From Saccharibacillus soli (GTDB taxonomy: Bacteria; Bacillota; Bacilli; Paenibacillales; Paenibacillaceae): a stretch of 64,000 nucleotides of DNA. Position 1 is the stretch's first letter, and each line of letters starts with the position of its first letter. The translations under genes and the position numbers were made by a program. Shown here in pieces: positions 1 through 8,390 of the stretch. The stretch spans positions 231,011-295,010 of the forward strand of contig NIOB01000005.1 of assembly GCA_002189105.1 (NCBI GenBank), read 5' to 3'. Below the pieces are notes generated by a model, which was not told the DNA's origin, ran no database searches, and saw only the letters and a list, made by a program, of their open reading frames with translations.

Positions 1-2
1 TT

Positions 3-104
3 CGACGCCGTGCCGAGAGCCGAATGAACATCGAGAAACTACGGCCTATGCACAGTGCACGTCGAATTATCGAGATTCTGGAAACAAACAAAGTGCCTTT
101 CTGA
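3..104 (+). CDS. 3' end of an unidentified gene (partial)
   Basis: An open frame enters from the left edge and ends at TGA 102-104, giving a 33-residue, basic C-terminal tail (…RRRAESRMNIEKLRPM…). The stop lies inside the stem-loop at 90-126, the usual arrangement for a gene running into its own terminator, which is the main reason to believe it. The tail is too short to assign a family. It could also be a chance open frame. Confidence 0.4.
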   Translation, partial: RRRAESRMNIEKLRPMHSARRIIEILETNKVPF

Positions 105-126
105 GCGAACTCGGAAAGGCACTTTT
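90..126. terminator. Bidirectional intrinsic terminator
   Basis: Perfect inverted repeat AAAGTGCCTTTC / GAAAGGCACTTT around a 12-base loop, followed by T5 on the + strand and with an A-rich 5' side. It sits between the partial + strand gene and the convergent minus-strand Imm26-like gene, so it can serve both. Confidence 0.8.
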
Positions 127-137
127 TCTATGCTTTA

Positions 138-596
138 CTATACCGCTTCAGAGCCAATACCGGCCAAAAGCTGTTGGACCCGTTCGTCGCCAGCGACTTG
201 AAGCACGGGATAAAGCTTCATCTCGTCCACACTCAGCAGCCGCACGTATTCGTCGCCTCGGTATAAATGTGTCGAAGCCGCAAAATATTGCAGTTTTTCC
301 TGTTCAGACGTCAGATCACGGTAATCCACGATTCTCCAGGTACCATCCTTGAGATTCTCAGCACTTGCGAAGATCACGAATGTGCTGCGACCGTTCTGGT
401 TGATCGGCAGATAACACGACCTGCCTTCGGTTCCTGCATACGTCTCTCCATTTTGAACAGCCAACACACCGAATGAAAACGCCTGTTTGAATCGCCCACG
501 CAGCGCGCAGACGACTTGGCATACCGCTGCTTGGCCGTCCGTCATCGGAATCACGAAAATATCGCCGGATCGATGCTGAAACTTGGAATCCCTCAT
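138..596 (-). CDS. Immunity-26 (Imm26)-like family protein
   Basis: 152 residues. The N-terminus carries the pattern GDIFVIPMTDGQAAVCQVV, which resembles the opening of the Imm26 family (small proteins found beside polymorphic toxins but also as lone housekeeping-like genes). No signal peptide or membrane segment is visible. Its ATG overlaps the TGA of trmB in an ATGA arrangement (593-596), so the two are probably translationally coupled and this is the second gene of a trmB operon. No toxin gene lies nearby, so an immunity role is not supported by context. The family call rests on the N-terminal motif only; the molecular function is unknown. Confidence 0.7.
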   Translation of the reverse strand: MRDSKFQHRSGDIFVIPMTDGQAAVCQVVCALRGRFKQAFSFGVLAVQNGETYAGTEGRSCYLPINQNGRSTFVIFASAENLKDGTWRIVDYRDLTSEQEKLQYFAASTHLYRGDEYVRLLSVDEMKLYPVLQVAGDERVQQLLAGIGSEAV

Positions 597-1363
597 TCGT
601 CTTCGCTCTCGTCGTCCCCGTTCTCCGAATTCGCAGCTCTCTCGTCCGAGGAAATCCGGTAAGGGTCCATGCGTGTCTCGTTATATCGTTCAAAAGCTTT
701 CTCACCAATCACCACTTCGCAGCGATGGATGTTCATGCCCTTGCCCATGAATTTATGCTCGTATTCGGTCATGACATGTTCTTCATTGATCCCGTCGCGG
801 TGCAGGTTCAGACTGATGTTGGTCATCTGAAGGCCCGAATCCGCGAAGGAATTCAGCGAGAACTCAAACAGTGTCTCCGAATCGGTCTTAAAATGAATTT
901 CGCCGTTCGCGTTCAAGACGCGCTTGTACATCTCCAAGAAACGCGGGTGCGTCAGACGACGGCGTGCGTGTTTCTTTTTCGGCCATGGATCACTGAAATT
1001 CAGATAAATGCGTTCCAGTTCGCCCGGCGCAAAAATATCTTCCAGCTTCTCCACATTGGCGCGTGCCAGCTTCAGGCTTGGCGGGGTATCAAATCCCTGT
1101 TCCGCCCATGCTGCTCTCGCTTTTTCACTTGCCCGACGAACCAGCTCATCATACATGTCAATCCCGATAAAATTGGCTTCGGGCTTGCGCACGCTGGTGC
1201 CGCTGATGAAACGGCCTTTGCCCATTCCCAGCTCTACATAAATCGGATGGTCGTTGCCGAACAGCTCCGCCCAACGTCCCTTATACTGTTCCGGTTCGAG
1301 GACAACCAGTTCCGGCTGCGCCTCCAGGTTTTCCCGGATTCCTTTTCTTCCGCGTAAACGCAT
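593..1363 (-). CDS. trmB: tRNA (guanine-N7-)-methyltransferase TrmB
   Basis: 256 residues. It methylates N7 of G46 in the tRNA variable loop using S-adenosylmethionine. The Rossmann-type SAM site reads VELGMGKGRFI near residue 43, followed by NFIGIDMYDELV. The family signature LNFSDPWPKKKHARRRLT is intact near residue 122, and the catalytic/tRNA-binding part continues with HFKTDSETLFEFSL and TEYEHKFMGKG. Length is slightly above the roughly 215-residue norm because of an acidic C-terminal tail (NSENGDDESEDE). The start has a GCGGAGGAATGAC ribosome site. A possible promoter (TTTACT, 17 bases, CAAAAT) lies upstream. It overlaps the next gene by 4 bases. Confidence 0.96.
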   Translation of the reverse strand: MRLRGRKGIRENLEAQPELVVLEPEQYKGRWAELFGNDHPIYVELGMGKGRFISGTSVRKPEANFIGIDMYDELVRRASEKARAAWAEQGFDTPPSLKLARANVEKLEDIFAPGELERIYLNFSDPWPKKKHARRRLTHPRFLEMYKRVLNANGEIHFKTDSETLFEFSLNSFADSGLQMTNISLNLHRDGINEEHVMTEYEHKFMGKGMNIHRCEVVIGEKAFERYNETRMDPYRISSDERAANSENGDDESEDE

Positions 1364-1499
1364 GTCATTCCTCCGCTATAAAAATCTGGGCTTCATTCAT
1401 TCTTGTTCTTTCCGGTCAAGCCTCCGCTCTATTTTGCCGAAGTTCCTGCGAAAAGTAAAGACGATAATCCGGGTAAACGGATCTACCGTGTTCATCACG

Positions 1500-1535
1500 A
1501 AAAAGAAGTCCTTCCTCACAGAGGAAGGACTTCTG
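1500..1535 (-). terminator. Intrinsic terminator of the 63-residue gene
   Basis: Perfect 14-bp stem AGAAGTCCTTCCTC / GAGGAAGGACTTCT with a 3-base loop. Read on the minus strand it is followed by T5, so it ends transcription of the small gene at 1631-1822 before trmB. Confidence 0.85.
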
Positions 1536-1630
1536 AAACGGCTGACAAGCACAGACTTGTCACAGCCGCCATCTATGCCGGGACGGGGTTCCGGTTAACC
1601 GAAGGTACGCGCGCAGCGTCCTTTATTCGT

Positions 1631-1822
1631 TTATTCGGGGCGATCCGCGGCAATATCGAATGTCTTTTCAAATGCACTGCGAATTTTCTTGCGGGCGTCG
1701 ATTTCGATATTGTGGCCGTTGTGGAACCGTACACCTGTCAGCGCCAACGCTTCTTCGCGGGTCAGTTCGACAGAGATTTTCTCGTCGGAGTGATGGGGTG
1801 CGAATTGAGTCGTCATTGTCAA
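1631..1822 (-). CDS. Small conserved-type hypothetical protein, 63 residues
   Basis: 63 residues, hydrophilic, with a predicted helical middle (SVELTREEALALTGVRF) and a basic stretch (DARKKIRSAFEK). I do not recognise the family. It is a real gene by its context: an AAGAGGTGATTGACA ribosome site directly before the ATG, a sigma-A-like promoter at 1926-1955 and its own terminator at 1500-1535. It is monocistronic. No membrane segment, signal peptide or metal-binding motif is visible. Confidence 0.75.
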   Translation of the reverse strand: MTMTTQFAPHHSDEKISVELTREEALALTGVRFHNGHNIEIDARKKIRSAFEKTFDIAADRPE

Positions 1823-1925
1823 TCACCTCTTCATTTCTATAGAATAATCGGACAAATTCGAGAATCCAAGATAGCGCTACCATTGTTGATGCACCAACGT
1901 TTTCCCGACTTCCGATCTTGGGTTA

Positions 1926-1955
1926 AATATAACACATCCATGTAACATATAGCAA
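1926..1955 (-). promoter_or_regulatory. Sigma-A promoter of the 63-residue gene
   Basis: On the minus strand TTGCTA (1955-1950), 18-base spacer, TATATT (1931-1926). It lies about 100 bases upstream of the ATG of the small gene. Confidence 0.55.
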
Positions 1956-2019
1956 GCGCAAAATTTATTTTTTTACGTATTATTTTCGCGTTTCAAAACG
2001 CAGCAAGCAGGAATCTCAT

Positions 2020-2047
2020 TTGCAGCTGATGGAGATTCGGATATAAT
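2020..2047 (+). promoter_or_regulatory. Sigma-A promoter of ytqA-mnmM
   Basis: TTGCAG (2020-2025), 16-base spacer, perfect TATAAT (2042-2047). Transcription would begin near 2054, which rules out the in-frame TTG at 2054 as the start of the next gene and favours the ATG at 2120. Confidence 0.7.
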
Positions 2048-2119
2048 TAAGGATTGACTGATAAACCGTTTTTCCTCCACGAACATGTGTCCATACCGAA
2101 AGGAGTTCGACCCCTATTT

Positions 2120-3085
2120 ATGAATACTTCTCTTGTTTCGACAATGGAATCTCAAACGCCCCTTCTCTGGGGGGATAAACGTTTTCATACCTGGAACACA
2201 GAAATGTATGACCAATTCGGCGATAAAGTCTTCAAGGTGATGCTGGACGCCGGCTTCTCCTGTCCCAATCGTGATGGTTCGGTTGCCAAGGGTGGCTGTA
2301 CGTTTTGCAGTGCGCGCGGCTCGGGTGACTTCGCAGGCAGCCGCCGCGACGATCTGGTCACGCAGTTCAACAGCATCCGCGATCGTCAGCATCTCAAATG
2401 GCCCAGCGCCAAATATATCGGCTATTTTCAGGCCTATACCAATACGTACGCACCGCTGGAGACCCTGCGCGAATATTATGAAGAGATTCTCAAGCAGCCT
2501 GGCGTTGTCGGTCTGGCTATTGCCACACGGCCGGACTGTCTGCCAGACGATGTGATCGATTACCTGGCCGAATTGAACGAACGGACGTATCTATGGGTAG
2601 AAATGGGGCTGCAAACCATTCACGAATCGACCTCTACGCTCATCAATCGCGCCCACGATACAGCCTGTTACGAAGAAGCGGTCGCCAAGCTGCGTGCCCG
2701 GAATATCCGCGTCTGCACGCATATTATCTATGGACTGCCGCAGGAAACTCATGAAATGATGCTGGAAACCGGCCGCGCTGTAGCGAACATGGGCGTGCAG
2801 GGCATCAAGATCCACCTGCTGCACCTGCTTCGCAAAACGCCGATGGTCAAACAGTACGAAGCGGGACTTCTGCGGTTTCTGGAGCGGGACGAATATATCA
2901 AGCTGATCGTCGATACATTGGAGATTCTTCCGCCCGAGATGATCGTTCACCGTCTGACCGGAGATGCCCCGCGCGATCTGCTGGTTGGTCCGATGTGGAG
3001 CCTCAAGAAATGGGAAGTGCTGAACGGGATTGACGATGAGCTGAAGAATCGTGGAACCTGGCAGGGCAAGTATTGGAGGGGCTGA
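2120..3085 (+). CDS. ytqA: TIGR01212-type radical SAM protein (YtqA)
   Basis: 321 residues. Radical SAM enzyme of the YtqA/YhcC group. The cluster-binding cysteines sit in FSCPNRDGSVAKGGCTFC, the extended spacing typical of this family. Downstream family patterns are YIGYFQAYTNTYAPLETLREYYE, VGLAIATRPDCLPD, VEMGLQTIHE and THIIYGLPQET. Start chosen at ATG 2120, preceded by AAAGGAG at 2099-2105, because the promoter at 2020-2047 puts the transcript start near 2054; ATG 2144 is an alternative. The exact reaction is not settled in the literature I know. It sits 3 bases ahead of mnmM, the same pairing as ytqA-ytqB in Bacillus subtilis, which suggests a link to tRNA modification. Confidence 0.93.
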   Translation: MNTSLVSTMESQTPLLWGDKRFHTWNTEMYDQFGDKVFKVMLDAGFSCPNRDGSVAKGGCTFCSARGSGDFAGSRRDDLVTQFNSIRDRQHLKWPSAKYIGYFQAYTNTYAPLETLREYYEEILKQPGVVGLAIATRPDCLPDDVIDYLAELNERTYLWVEMGLQTIHESTSTLINRAHDTACYEEAVAKLRARNIRVCTHIIYGLPQETHEMMLETGRAVANMGVQGIKIHLLHLLRKTPMVKQYEAGLLRFLERDEYIKLIVDTLEILPPEMIVHRLTGDAPRDLLVGPMWSLKKWEVLNGIDDELKNRGTWQGKYWRG

Positions 3086-3088
3086 ATC

Positions 3089-3673
3089 ATGGGATTCGTA
3101 TCGGTATTGAATTTCGCCCAGCAGTTGATTCAAAAAAGGCTCCAACCCGGCGAGATCGCCATTGATGCCACTGTCGGAACGGGCGCGGATACCCTGTTCC
3201 TCGCCCGGACGGTCGGTGTGCGCGGCCGGGTCTACGGCTTCGACATCCAGCAGGCTGCGCTGGACCAAGCGCTGGCGCGGCTTGAACGCGAGCGGCAGTC
3301 GGGCGCGAAGCTGGCTTCGGCGGAGCTGCTGCTGCGCAGCCACGCCGAGATGGAGGCGGCGCTGCCAGCGGAGCATCGCGGCTGCGTCGGCGCCGCGATG
3401 TTTAACCTCGGCTACCTGCCGGGAGCCGAGGACCTCAGCGTCATGACGACCCCAACGTCCACGCTGCCTGCTCTTGAGGCCGCGCTGACGCTGCTGCGGC
3501 CCAAGGGGATTCTGACCACGGTGCTGTACCCCGGCCATGACGGGGGCGGCGCCGAGGCGCAGGCCGTCGAACACTGGGCAGCCGCCCTGCCGGGCGCGGA
3601 AGCCCGAGTGATTCTCTATCGGCAGCCGCAGCGGCCGGAAGCCCCCTATCTGGTTGCGGTGGAGAAGGCCTAA
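3089..3673 (+). CDS. mnmM: tRNA 5-(aminomethyl)-2-thiouridine methyltransferase MnmM (YtqB)
   Basis: 194 residues. Class I SAM-dependent methyltransferase of the YtqB family, which completes mnm5s2U at the tRNA wobble position in Firmicutes that lack MnmC. The SAM site reads AIDATVGTGADTLFLAR near residue 25, then VYGFDIQQAALDQA. The family signature FNLGYLPG is present near residue 109, followed by TSTLPALEAALTLL. The ribosome site GGAGGGG lies just ahead of the ATG, and the gene follows ytqA by 3 bases, so the two form an operon. GC content of this gene is visibly higher than its neighbours. Function is by family membership; the fold call is secure. Confidence 0.92.
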   Translation: MGFVSVLNFAQQLIQKRLQPGEIAIDATVGTGADTLFLARTVGVRGRVYGFDIQQAALDQALARLERERQSGAKLASAELLLRSHAEMEAALPAEHRGCVGAAMFNLGYLPGAEDLSVMTTPTSTLPALEAALTLLRPKGILTTVLYPGHDGGGAEAQAVEHWAAALPGAEARVILYRQPQRPEAPYLVAVEKA

Positions 3674-4263
3674 AAGAGCCACCTTTAACGTGCAACTGGT
3701 GGAATCTGCTTGAATTCGCAGGGACGCCAAGAATGAGTCGTCCGCTAGAGGCGACAGAGTCAGCAAGATTGGTGAAACCATTGCCCATCCAAAAAAGCGT
3801 ACAAGAAATTATGCCGTTTCATGAGCATAGACTCAGCGATCAAGTCGGAAGCAGAACCTATCCTGCTCCCGGCTTTTTGTCCGTCTTTTCGTCTGTTTTG
3901 AGGGAAGCCGGATGAGATGGGATGCTCCGTCTACCTCCGTCACCTGTAGGGAAAAAGCTGCTTCCAACTTGCAGGAGATTACTTTCTGCAAGCTTAAAGT
4001 TCTTTCGCATTTCTCGAATGGTTTACCAGCGTCTGAAGCTGGAAGCTGGATAAACGACCCCAGAAATGGGTATAGACCTGCTAAAGGCAAACTTTATTTT
4101 GGGCAGACCTTGCCAGAACTCATTCATGGCTGGATATGATGACTGCCTATCATGACTCCCGTCTTCCAGCTTCATTCTTCGAGGTCGTTCTTCACGTTCA
4201 GTCATTAGCAGGGAATCGATATGCGGATCGATTCCCCATCTCGACTTAGGAGGGATAGCTCCC
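3674..4263 (+). other. 590-base intergenic stretch without a recognisable gene
   Basis: Short open frames here have no ribosome site and no family resemblance. Visible structure: an imperfect hairpin GGAAGCAG / CTGCTCCC followed by CTTTTTG near 3849-3880 (possible weak mnmM terminator), an 11-base inverted pair GAAGCTGGAAG (4035-4045) / CTTCCAGCTTC (4163-4173), and the hairpin at 4211-4236. No riboswitch or T-box core sequence was found. Confidence 0.5.
4211..4236 (+). promoter_or_regulatory. Perfect hairpin in the hydrolase leader
   Basis: GGGAATCGAT and ATCGATTCCC form a 10-bp perfect stem with a 6-base loop. There is no T-run, so it is not a terminator. It ends 10 bases before the TAGGAGGG ribosome site of the hydrolase at 4264, so a role in translation control, mRNA stability or as an operator is possible. 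Which one is not shown by the sequence. Confidence 0.4.
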
Positions 4264-5400
4264 ATGTTTGTACGTCTTCTGCAAGCTTCGGCGCATCCTG
4301 CGCCACATGCAAGACGGTCACTCGCCCATCGTGCTGCTGACGCGATCCGTCGCAAACGCGTGCGATCCAATGGCAGAAAGCAGTCGCCTCTTGAGGGACA
4401 GCCGCCCAACCCATCAGCCAATCTCCAGTCCGATTCCTGCCTGATGCTGCCGGGTGGAGATCCTGGCATCATGGTCTGTGTTCATGTATGGTCGATTCAG
4501 CGGCCCAAGGGCATCGTGCAGATCGCGCACGGCATGGGCGAAAACGGCGCTCGCTACGCCAGGCTTGCCGCCGCACTCAACGCGGCGGGATACGCCGTGT
4601 ACGCCGGCGACCACCGCGGCCACGGCCGCACGACCGGACATACCCCGGCCGGCCCGCTGCGCCAGGGCTATGCCGGCCCCGACGCCCTGAACGGCATGTG
4701 CCGCGACCTGCTGGCTGTCGCGGCAGAGATCAACCGGCGCCATCCGGGTGCGCCGGTCATTCTGCTCGGCCACAGCATGGGCTCCTTTCTCGCCCAGAAG
4801 CTGATGGCCGACAAGCCGGCTGTGTATGCCGGCTTCATTCTTACGGGCAGCAGCGGCGCCCGCGCTCCACTGCCGCTCAAGCTTGGCGGCGCATGGGCCG
4901 CCGTCGAAGCCCGCGTGCTCTCTCCGGCGTTTGCTTCGCCGGCGCTGAACGCACTGGTCTTTGGTCCATTTGGGCGCGGCTTCCGTCCGCGCCGCACGTT
5001 CTTCGACTGGCTCTCCCGCGATGAGCAGGCGGTCGATGAATTTGCCCGCCTCTACGGCCGCACCCTATTTAGCTGCGGCTTCTTTCGTGACTTCTTCCAA
5101 CTGCTGCTGGAGATTCAGCAGCCCAAAATTCAGGAGCGGCTGGACGGCTCTCGCCCGGTGCTGCTCTGCTCGGGCGAATATGATCCAGTCGGCGGTGCAG
5201 AAGGGTTGGAGCGGCTGCGACAGGCCTATGAACAGGCAGGCTTGCAGGATCTGGAATGCCGCCTCTATCAAGGCGCACGCCATGAGCTGGCGTTCGAGCT
5301 GAACCGGGAGGAAGTCACCGCAGACTGGATTGACTGGCTGGATCGGCATGTGACGGCAGCCCTGTCCATTCGTGGGACCCAGGAGAATGCTTCTGGATAG
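4264..5400 (+). CDS. Alpha/beta hydrolase, monoacylglycerol-lipase-like (lysophospholipase family)
   Basis: 378 residues from the ATG at 4264, which has a strong AGGAGGG ribosome site 10 bases upstream. The hydrolase fold begins near residue 64 (PGGDPGIMVCVHVW), with the family start PKGIVQIAHGMGE near residue 82, GDHRGHGRT, the nucleophile elbow GHSMGSF, the acid region LLCSGEYDPVGG and the catalytic histidine in GARHELAFELNREE. Residues 1-60 are an arginine-, proline- and histidine-rich extension that is not part of the usual family start. If it is not translated, ATG 4444 would give a protein of normal length, but it has no comparable ribosome site. A carboxyl-ester or monoglyceride substrate is inferred from the family. 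Likely cytoplasmic and monocistronic. Confidence 0.88.
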   Translation: MFVRLLQASAHPAPHARRSLAHRAADAIRRKRVRSNGRKQSPLEGQPPNPSANLQSDSCLMLPGGDPGIMVCVHVWSIQRPKGIVQIAHGMGENGARYARLAAALNAAGYAVYAGDHRGHGRTTGHTPAGPLRQGYAGPDALNGMCRDLLAVAAEINRRHPGAPVILLGHSMGSFLAQKLMADKPAVYAGFILTGSSGARAPLPLKLGGAWAAVEARVLSPAFASPALNALVFGPFGRGFRPRRTFFDWLSRDEQAVDEFARLYGRTLFSCGFFRDFFQLLLEIQQPKIQERLDGSRPVLLCSGEYDPVGGAEGLERLRQAYEQAGLQDLECRLYQGARHELAFELNREEVTADWIDWLDRHVTAALSIRGTQENASG

Positions 5401-5538
5401 CGGTATACCCATCCCTTGCGGACGGGCTTTGCCGATTTTTGTATGGCTAACGGAACCCGGATTCTTTGGACGGAGCAACTATCCCACCCCTGCTTTTGCT
5501 GGATGTTCTCCCGCTTCAAAGTTCCTGATCCGCACACC

Positions 5539-5578
5539 AAAAGGCCGACTTCCCTCAACAGGAAAGTCGGCCTTTTTT
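5539..5578. terminator. Intrinsic terminator between hydrolase and recQ
   Basis: 13-bp stem AAAAGGCCGACTT / AAGTCGGCCTTTT with a T6 tail on the + strand. It lies between convergent genes and probably serves both, with the better U-tract for the + strand hydrolase. Confidence 0.85.
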
Positions 5579-5633
5579 ATTTTCCCCAAAGGACTGCCCA
5601 ACGATTACCAAAACCAGCCCGAATGACTCAAGC

Positions 5634-7574
5634 TTATTGATCGTAATCCTCATAATAGGCAAACAGGCTTGAATCCTCTTCCGGCGGGGCTTCCATGCCA
5701 TAGAATCCATCCGCGTCGGCACCGCCGCCTCCAGCTTCGCCTTCGCGGTTCTGGAAGAATTCAAGGAAGGGACGACCGTACTTGCGGTATTTGACCTCGC
5801 CCACCCCTTTGATGCGCAGCATCTCAAACTCCGTCTTGGGCTTGTGAATGGACATCTCGCTCAACGTGGCATCATTGAAGATAATATAGGAAGGGACATG
5901 TTCCTTCTCCGCCAGTTCACGCCGGATGAGCCGAAGCTGCTCGAAGATCGTCACTTCCACCGCCGACAGTTTCTCGTCCGCACGCGGACGGCTGCTGCGG
6001 GAGCCGGAAGCCGCAGCAAACGACGCCTTGCGTGCAGCACGCTGGAACACCTGCCGCCCCCCTTTGAGCACTTCAGTAGCCAGGGGTCGCAGTTTGACGA
6101 CTGGATATTGGCCTTCTGTCAGCTCCAGATACCCTTCGGAGGCCAGTACATTAATCATATCGACAATCTCTTTTTCCGTTTTCCCATTTAACATGCCATA
6201 GGTCGAGAGTTGATCGAACTTGTATTGCAGCACTTTCTTGTTGCGCGATCCCTTGAGCACGCCTGCGACCATGGAAGCGCCAAAACGCTCTCTCATTCGG
6301 TAAATGCAGGAGAAGATCTTCTGGGCATCGACGGTGATGTCGATAATCTCGCGGTCATCTCGGCAGGAGCTGCAATTTCCGCACGGCTCATCCTGATGTT
6401 CTTCGCCAAAATAATCGAGCTGCGCGCTGCGCAGACAGCGTGTGGTGTAGCAGTAATCCACCATCTGCTGAAGCTTGCGATATTCATTATGACGGCGATC
6501 TTCTTCCTGTCCATTTTGTTCAATCAGGAATTTCTGCACCACAATATCCTGGGCGCTGAACAAAAGGATACATTCACTCGGCTCACCGTCACGACCCGCG
6601 CGACCCGCTTCCTGTACATACGCCTCCATATTTTTCGGCATATTATAGTGAATGACGTACCGCACGTTCGATTTGTCGATCCCCATTCCGAAGGCGTTGG
6701 TCGCCACCATGATCCGAATGTCGTCATACAGGAAAGCTTCCTGTACACTTTCGCGCTCCTCGTCGCTCATCCCCGCATGGTAGCGTCCTGCCGCCAAGCC
6801 CTGCATCGACAACCGCGAATAGAGATCATCTACTTCTTTGCGCGTCGCAGCGTACACGATGCCGGATTCGCTGGCGTGCGACTTGGCATAATCGACGATA
6901 TACTCCTTCTTACTCTCTCCACGCAGAACGGAAAACGCCAGGTTGGGGCGCCCCAGTCCCGTAACGAACGTATTCGCTCCTTCCAGTTCCAGCAGACGCA
7001 CGATGTCATCCATGACCTGAGGCGTAGCGGTTGCGGTAAAGGCCGCGACTGTCGGACGCTGCGGCAGCGCATGAACAAACGGCGCGACTGCCAGATAACT
7101 CGTCCGGAAATCATGTCCCCATTGGGACACGCAGTGCGCTTCGTCCACGGCCACGCAGTCAATCTGAAGATTGGCCATCTCATCGCGGAACCAATCCAAC
7201 TCCAGACGTTCCGGAGCGACATACAGCAGCTTCAATTCACCGCGCTGTGCAGCCCGAATCCGTTCGTTCACTTCACGCCCGCTCAGTGTGCTGTTGATGT
7301 AGGCGGCTGCAATTCCGTTGGTTACCAGCGCATCCACCTGGTCTTTCATCAGGGAGATCAGCGGCGAGATCACCAGCGTCAATCCATCCATCATCAATGC
7401 CGGGATCTGGTAGCAGATTGATTTCCCGCCGCCGGTCGGCAGAATCCCCAGCGTATCCCTGCGTGTCAGCAGACTCTCGACGATTTTCTTCTGACCTTCC
7501 CGAAAATCGGGATAGCCATAATACTTCTGAAGCAGCTCACCGGCTTGCTCCATGAGTACGGTTGATGTTTCCAT
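5634..7574 (-). CDS. recQ: ATP-dependent DNA helicase RecQ
   Basis: 646 residues. Superfamily 2 3'-5' helicase acting in recombination and fork repair. Domains in order: helicase core with Walker A ILPTGGGKS near residue 44-52, DEAH box (VAVDEAHCVSQWGHDFR) near residue 138, and motif VI (QEAGRAGRDGEP); RQC zinc-binding region with CYTTRC…CGNCSSC near residues 370-400; and an HRDC domain near residues 525-600 (FNDATLSEMSIHKPKT…IKGVGEVKYRKYG). The tail is glycine-rich and acidic. Start supported by AAGGAGTTTTGCAG before the ATG. It is transcribed alone, convergent with the hydrolase. All key motifs are intact. Longer than the shorter RecQ-like RecS type because it retains the HRDC domain. Confidence 0.97.
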   Translation of the reverse strand: METSTVLMEQAGELLQKYYGYPDFREGQKKIVESLLTRRDTLGILPTGGGKSICYQIPALMMDGLTLVISPLISLMKDQVDALVTNGIAAAYINSTLSGREVNERIRAAQRGELKLLYVAPERLELDWFRDEMANLQIDCVAVDEAHCVSQWGHDFRTSYLAVAPFVHALPQRPTVAAFTATATPQVMDDIVRLLELEGANTFVTGLGRPNLAFSVLRGESKKEYIVDYAKSHASESGIVYAATRKEVDDLYSRLSMQGLAAGRYHAGMSDEERESVQEAFLYDDIRIMVATNAFGMGIDKSNVRYVIHYNMPKNMEAYVQEAGRAGRDGEPSECILLFSAQDIVVQKFLIEQNGQEEDRRHNEYRKLQQMVDYCYTTRCLRSAQLDYFGEEHQDEPCGNCSSCRDDREIIDITVDAQKIFSCIYRMRERFGASMVAGVLKGSRNKKVLQYKFDQLSTYGMLNGKTEKEIVDMINVLASEGYLELTEGQYPVVKLRPLATEVLKGGRQVFQRAARKASFAAASGSRSSRPRADEKLSAVEVTIFEQLRLIRRELAEKEHVPSYIIFNDATLSEMSIHKPKTEFEMLRIKGVGEVKYRKYGRPFLEFFQNREGEAGGGGADADGFYGMEAPPEEDSSLFAYYEDYDQ

Positions 7575-7952
7575 TCTGCAAAACTCCTTAAAGGGAATAC
7601 CCGGAAGGCATCCCCATATATTTACGTATCTTTCCGTTCCTTGACCGCATCAACCCATCACTGATCGACCGCATCGACCATGTTCAGCCGTTTGCGTCTT
7701 GGAGTCCATAACGTCCTGAGCATCCGGCTGGAAGTTCCGCTGCCTTGCTTCTTTCGGGAATCTTCGGCTGGGATACATTCTCTTTCCATTTTAACGACCA
7801 TTGGCGAATCGGGCAACAAGCGAATACGAACAAACATTCCTTCCGCAGCAGCTGTCACATCATCGGCGCGCATTTGGTCTTCTTTTGATGAGAGGGATAA
7901 AAAACGAAAGCCTTCCTCTACATTTCTATTCGCTAAAGGAGATTGACCGACG
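7575..7952. other. 378-base intergenic stretch between divergent recQ and the AhpD-like gene
   Basis: It must contain both promoters, but I find no clear consensus pair. One 88-codon + strand frame (7680-7946) has no ribosome site and low-complexity composition, so it is not called. No riboswitch or repeat seen. Confidence 0.4.
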
Positions 7953-8390
7953 ATGAAGCAGCGCATGAACATGCAGCAGGTTCTTCCCGACGTGTACAAA
8001 AAAATGCTGGAACTTGAAATGACCATTGCCTCAACCGGCCTGAACCCAACCACACTGGAGCTGATTAAGATTCGTGCCTCCCAGATTAACGGCTGCGCCT
8101 TCTGCCTGAACATGCACACCCAGGATGCGCGGAAACAGGGCGAGAGCGAAGCGCGGATTCATGTGCTTCCCGCCTGGCGCGAAGCACCTTTCTACAGTGA
8201 AGAAGAACGGGCAGTACTTGCTCTGACAGAGGCGGTAACCCGATTGGACGGACACGGTGTACCGGATGAGATCTATGAGCAGGCTCTGCGTTATTACGGG
8301 CAAGAAGGTACGGCTGCGCTGATTATGGCTCTTGTCGCCATCAATGGCTGGAATCGTATTGCCATCTCAACGCGCCTGATGCCAAGCTAA
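7953..8390 (+). CDS. Carboxymuconolactone decarboxylase / AhpD-like family protein
   Basis: 145 residues. It has the CxxC redox motif of AhpD-like proteins in GCAFCLNMHTQDARKQGES near residue 50, the usual 'C..C..H' arrangement, then YSEEERAVLALTEAVTRL and the C-terminal helix AALIMALVAINGWNRI. Members act as peroxidase partners or alkylhydroperoxidases; the decarboxylase name is historical. The ribosome site AAAGGAG stands 11 bases before the ATG. It is monocistronic. Function in peroxide or thiol homeostasis is inferred from the motif. Confidence 0.92.
   Translation: MKQRMNMQQVLPDVYKKMLELEMTIASTGLNPTTLELIKIRASQINGCAFCLNMHTQDARKQGESEARIHVLPAWREAPFYSEEERAVLALTEAVTRLDGHGVPDEIYEQALRYYGQEGTAALIMALVAINGWNRIAISTRLMPS

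Noticed and set aside
2591-3781. 396-codon minus-strand frame across ytqA and mnmM
   Set aside because: It is antisense to two well-supported genes and has low-complexity, His/Gln/Arg-rich composition without motifs.
3674-4263. T-box or other riboswitch leader before the hydrolase
   Set aside because: No T-box core (AGGGTGGNACCGCG) or known aptamer blocks; the hairpin at 4211-4236 lacks a U-tract.
4023-4472. 149-codon minus-strand frame upstream of the hydrolase
   Set aside because: Overlaps the supported hydrolase start, has no ribosome site and no family pattern.
6210-7421. 403-codon + strand frame opposite recQ
   Set aside because: Antisense to intact helicase motifs; no ribosome site.
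7680-7946. 88-codon + strand frame between recQ and the AhpD-like gene
   Set aside because: No ribosome site; serine/arginine-rich with no structure; ends inside the leader of the next gene.
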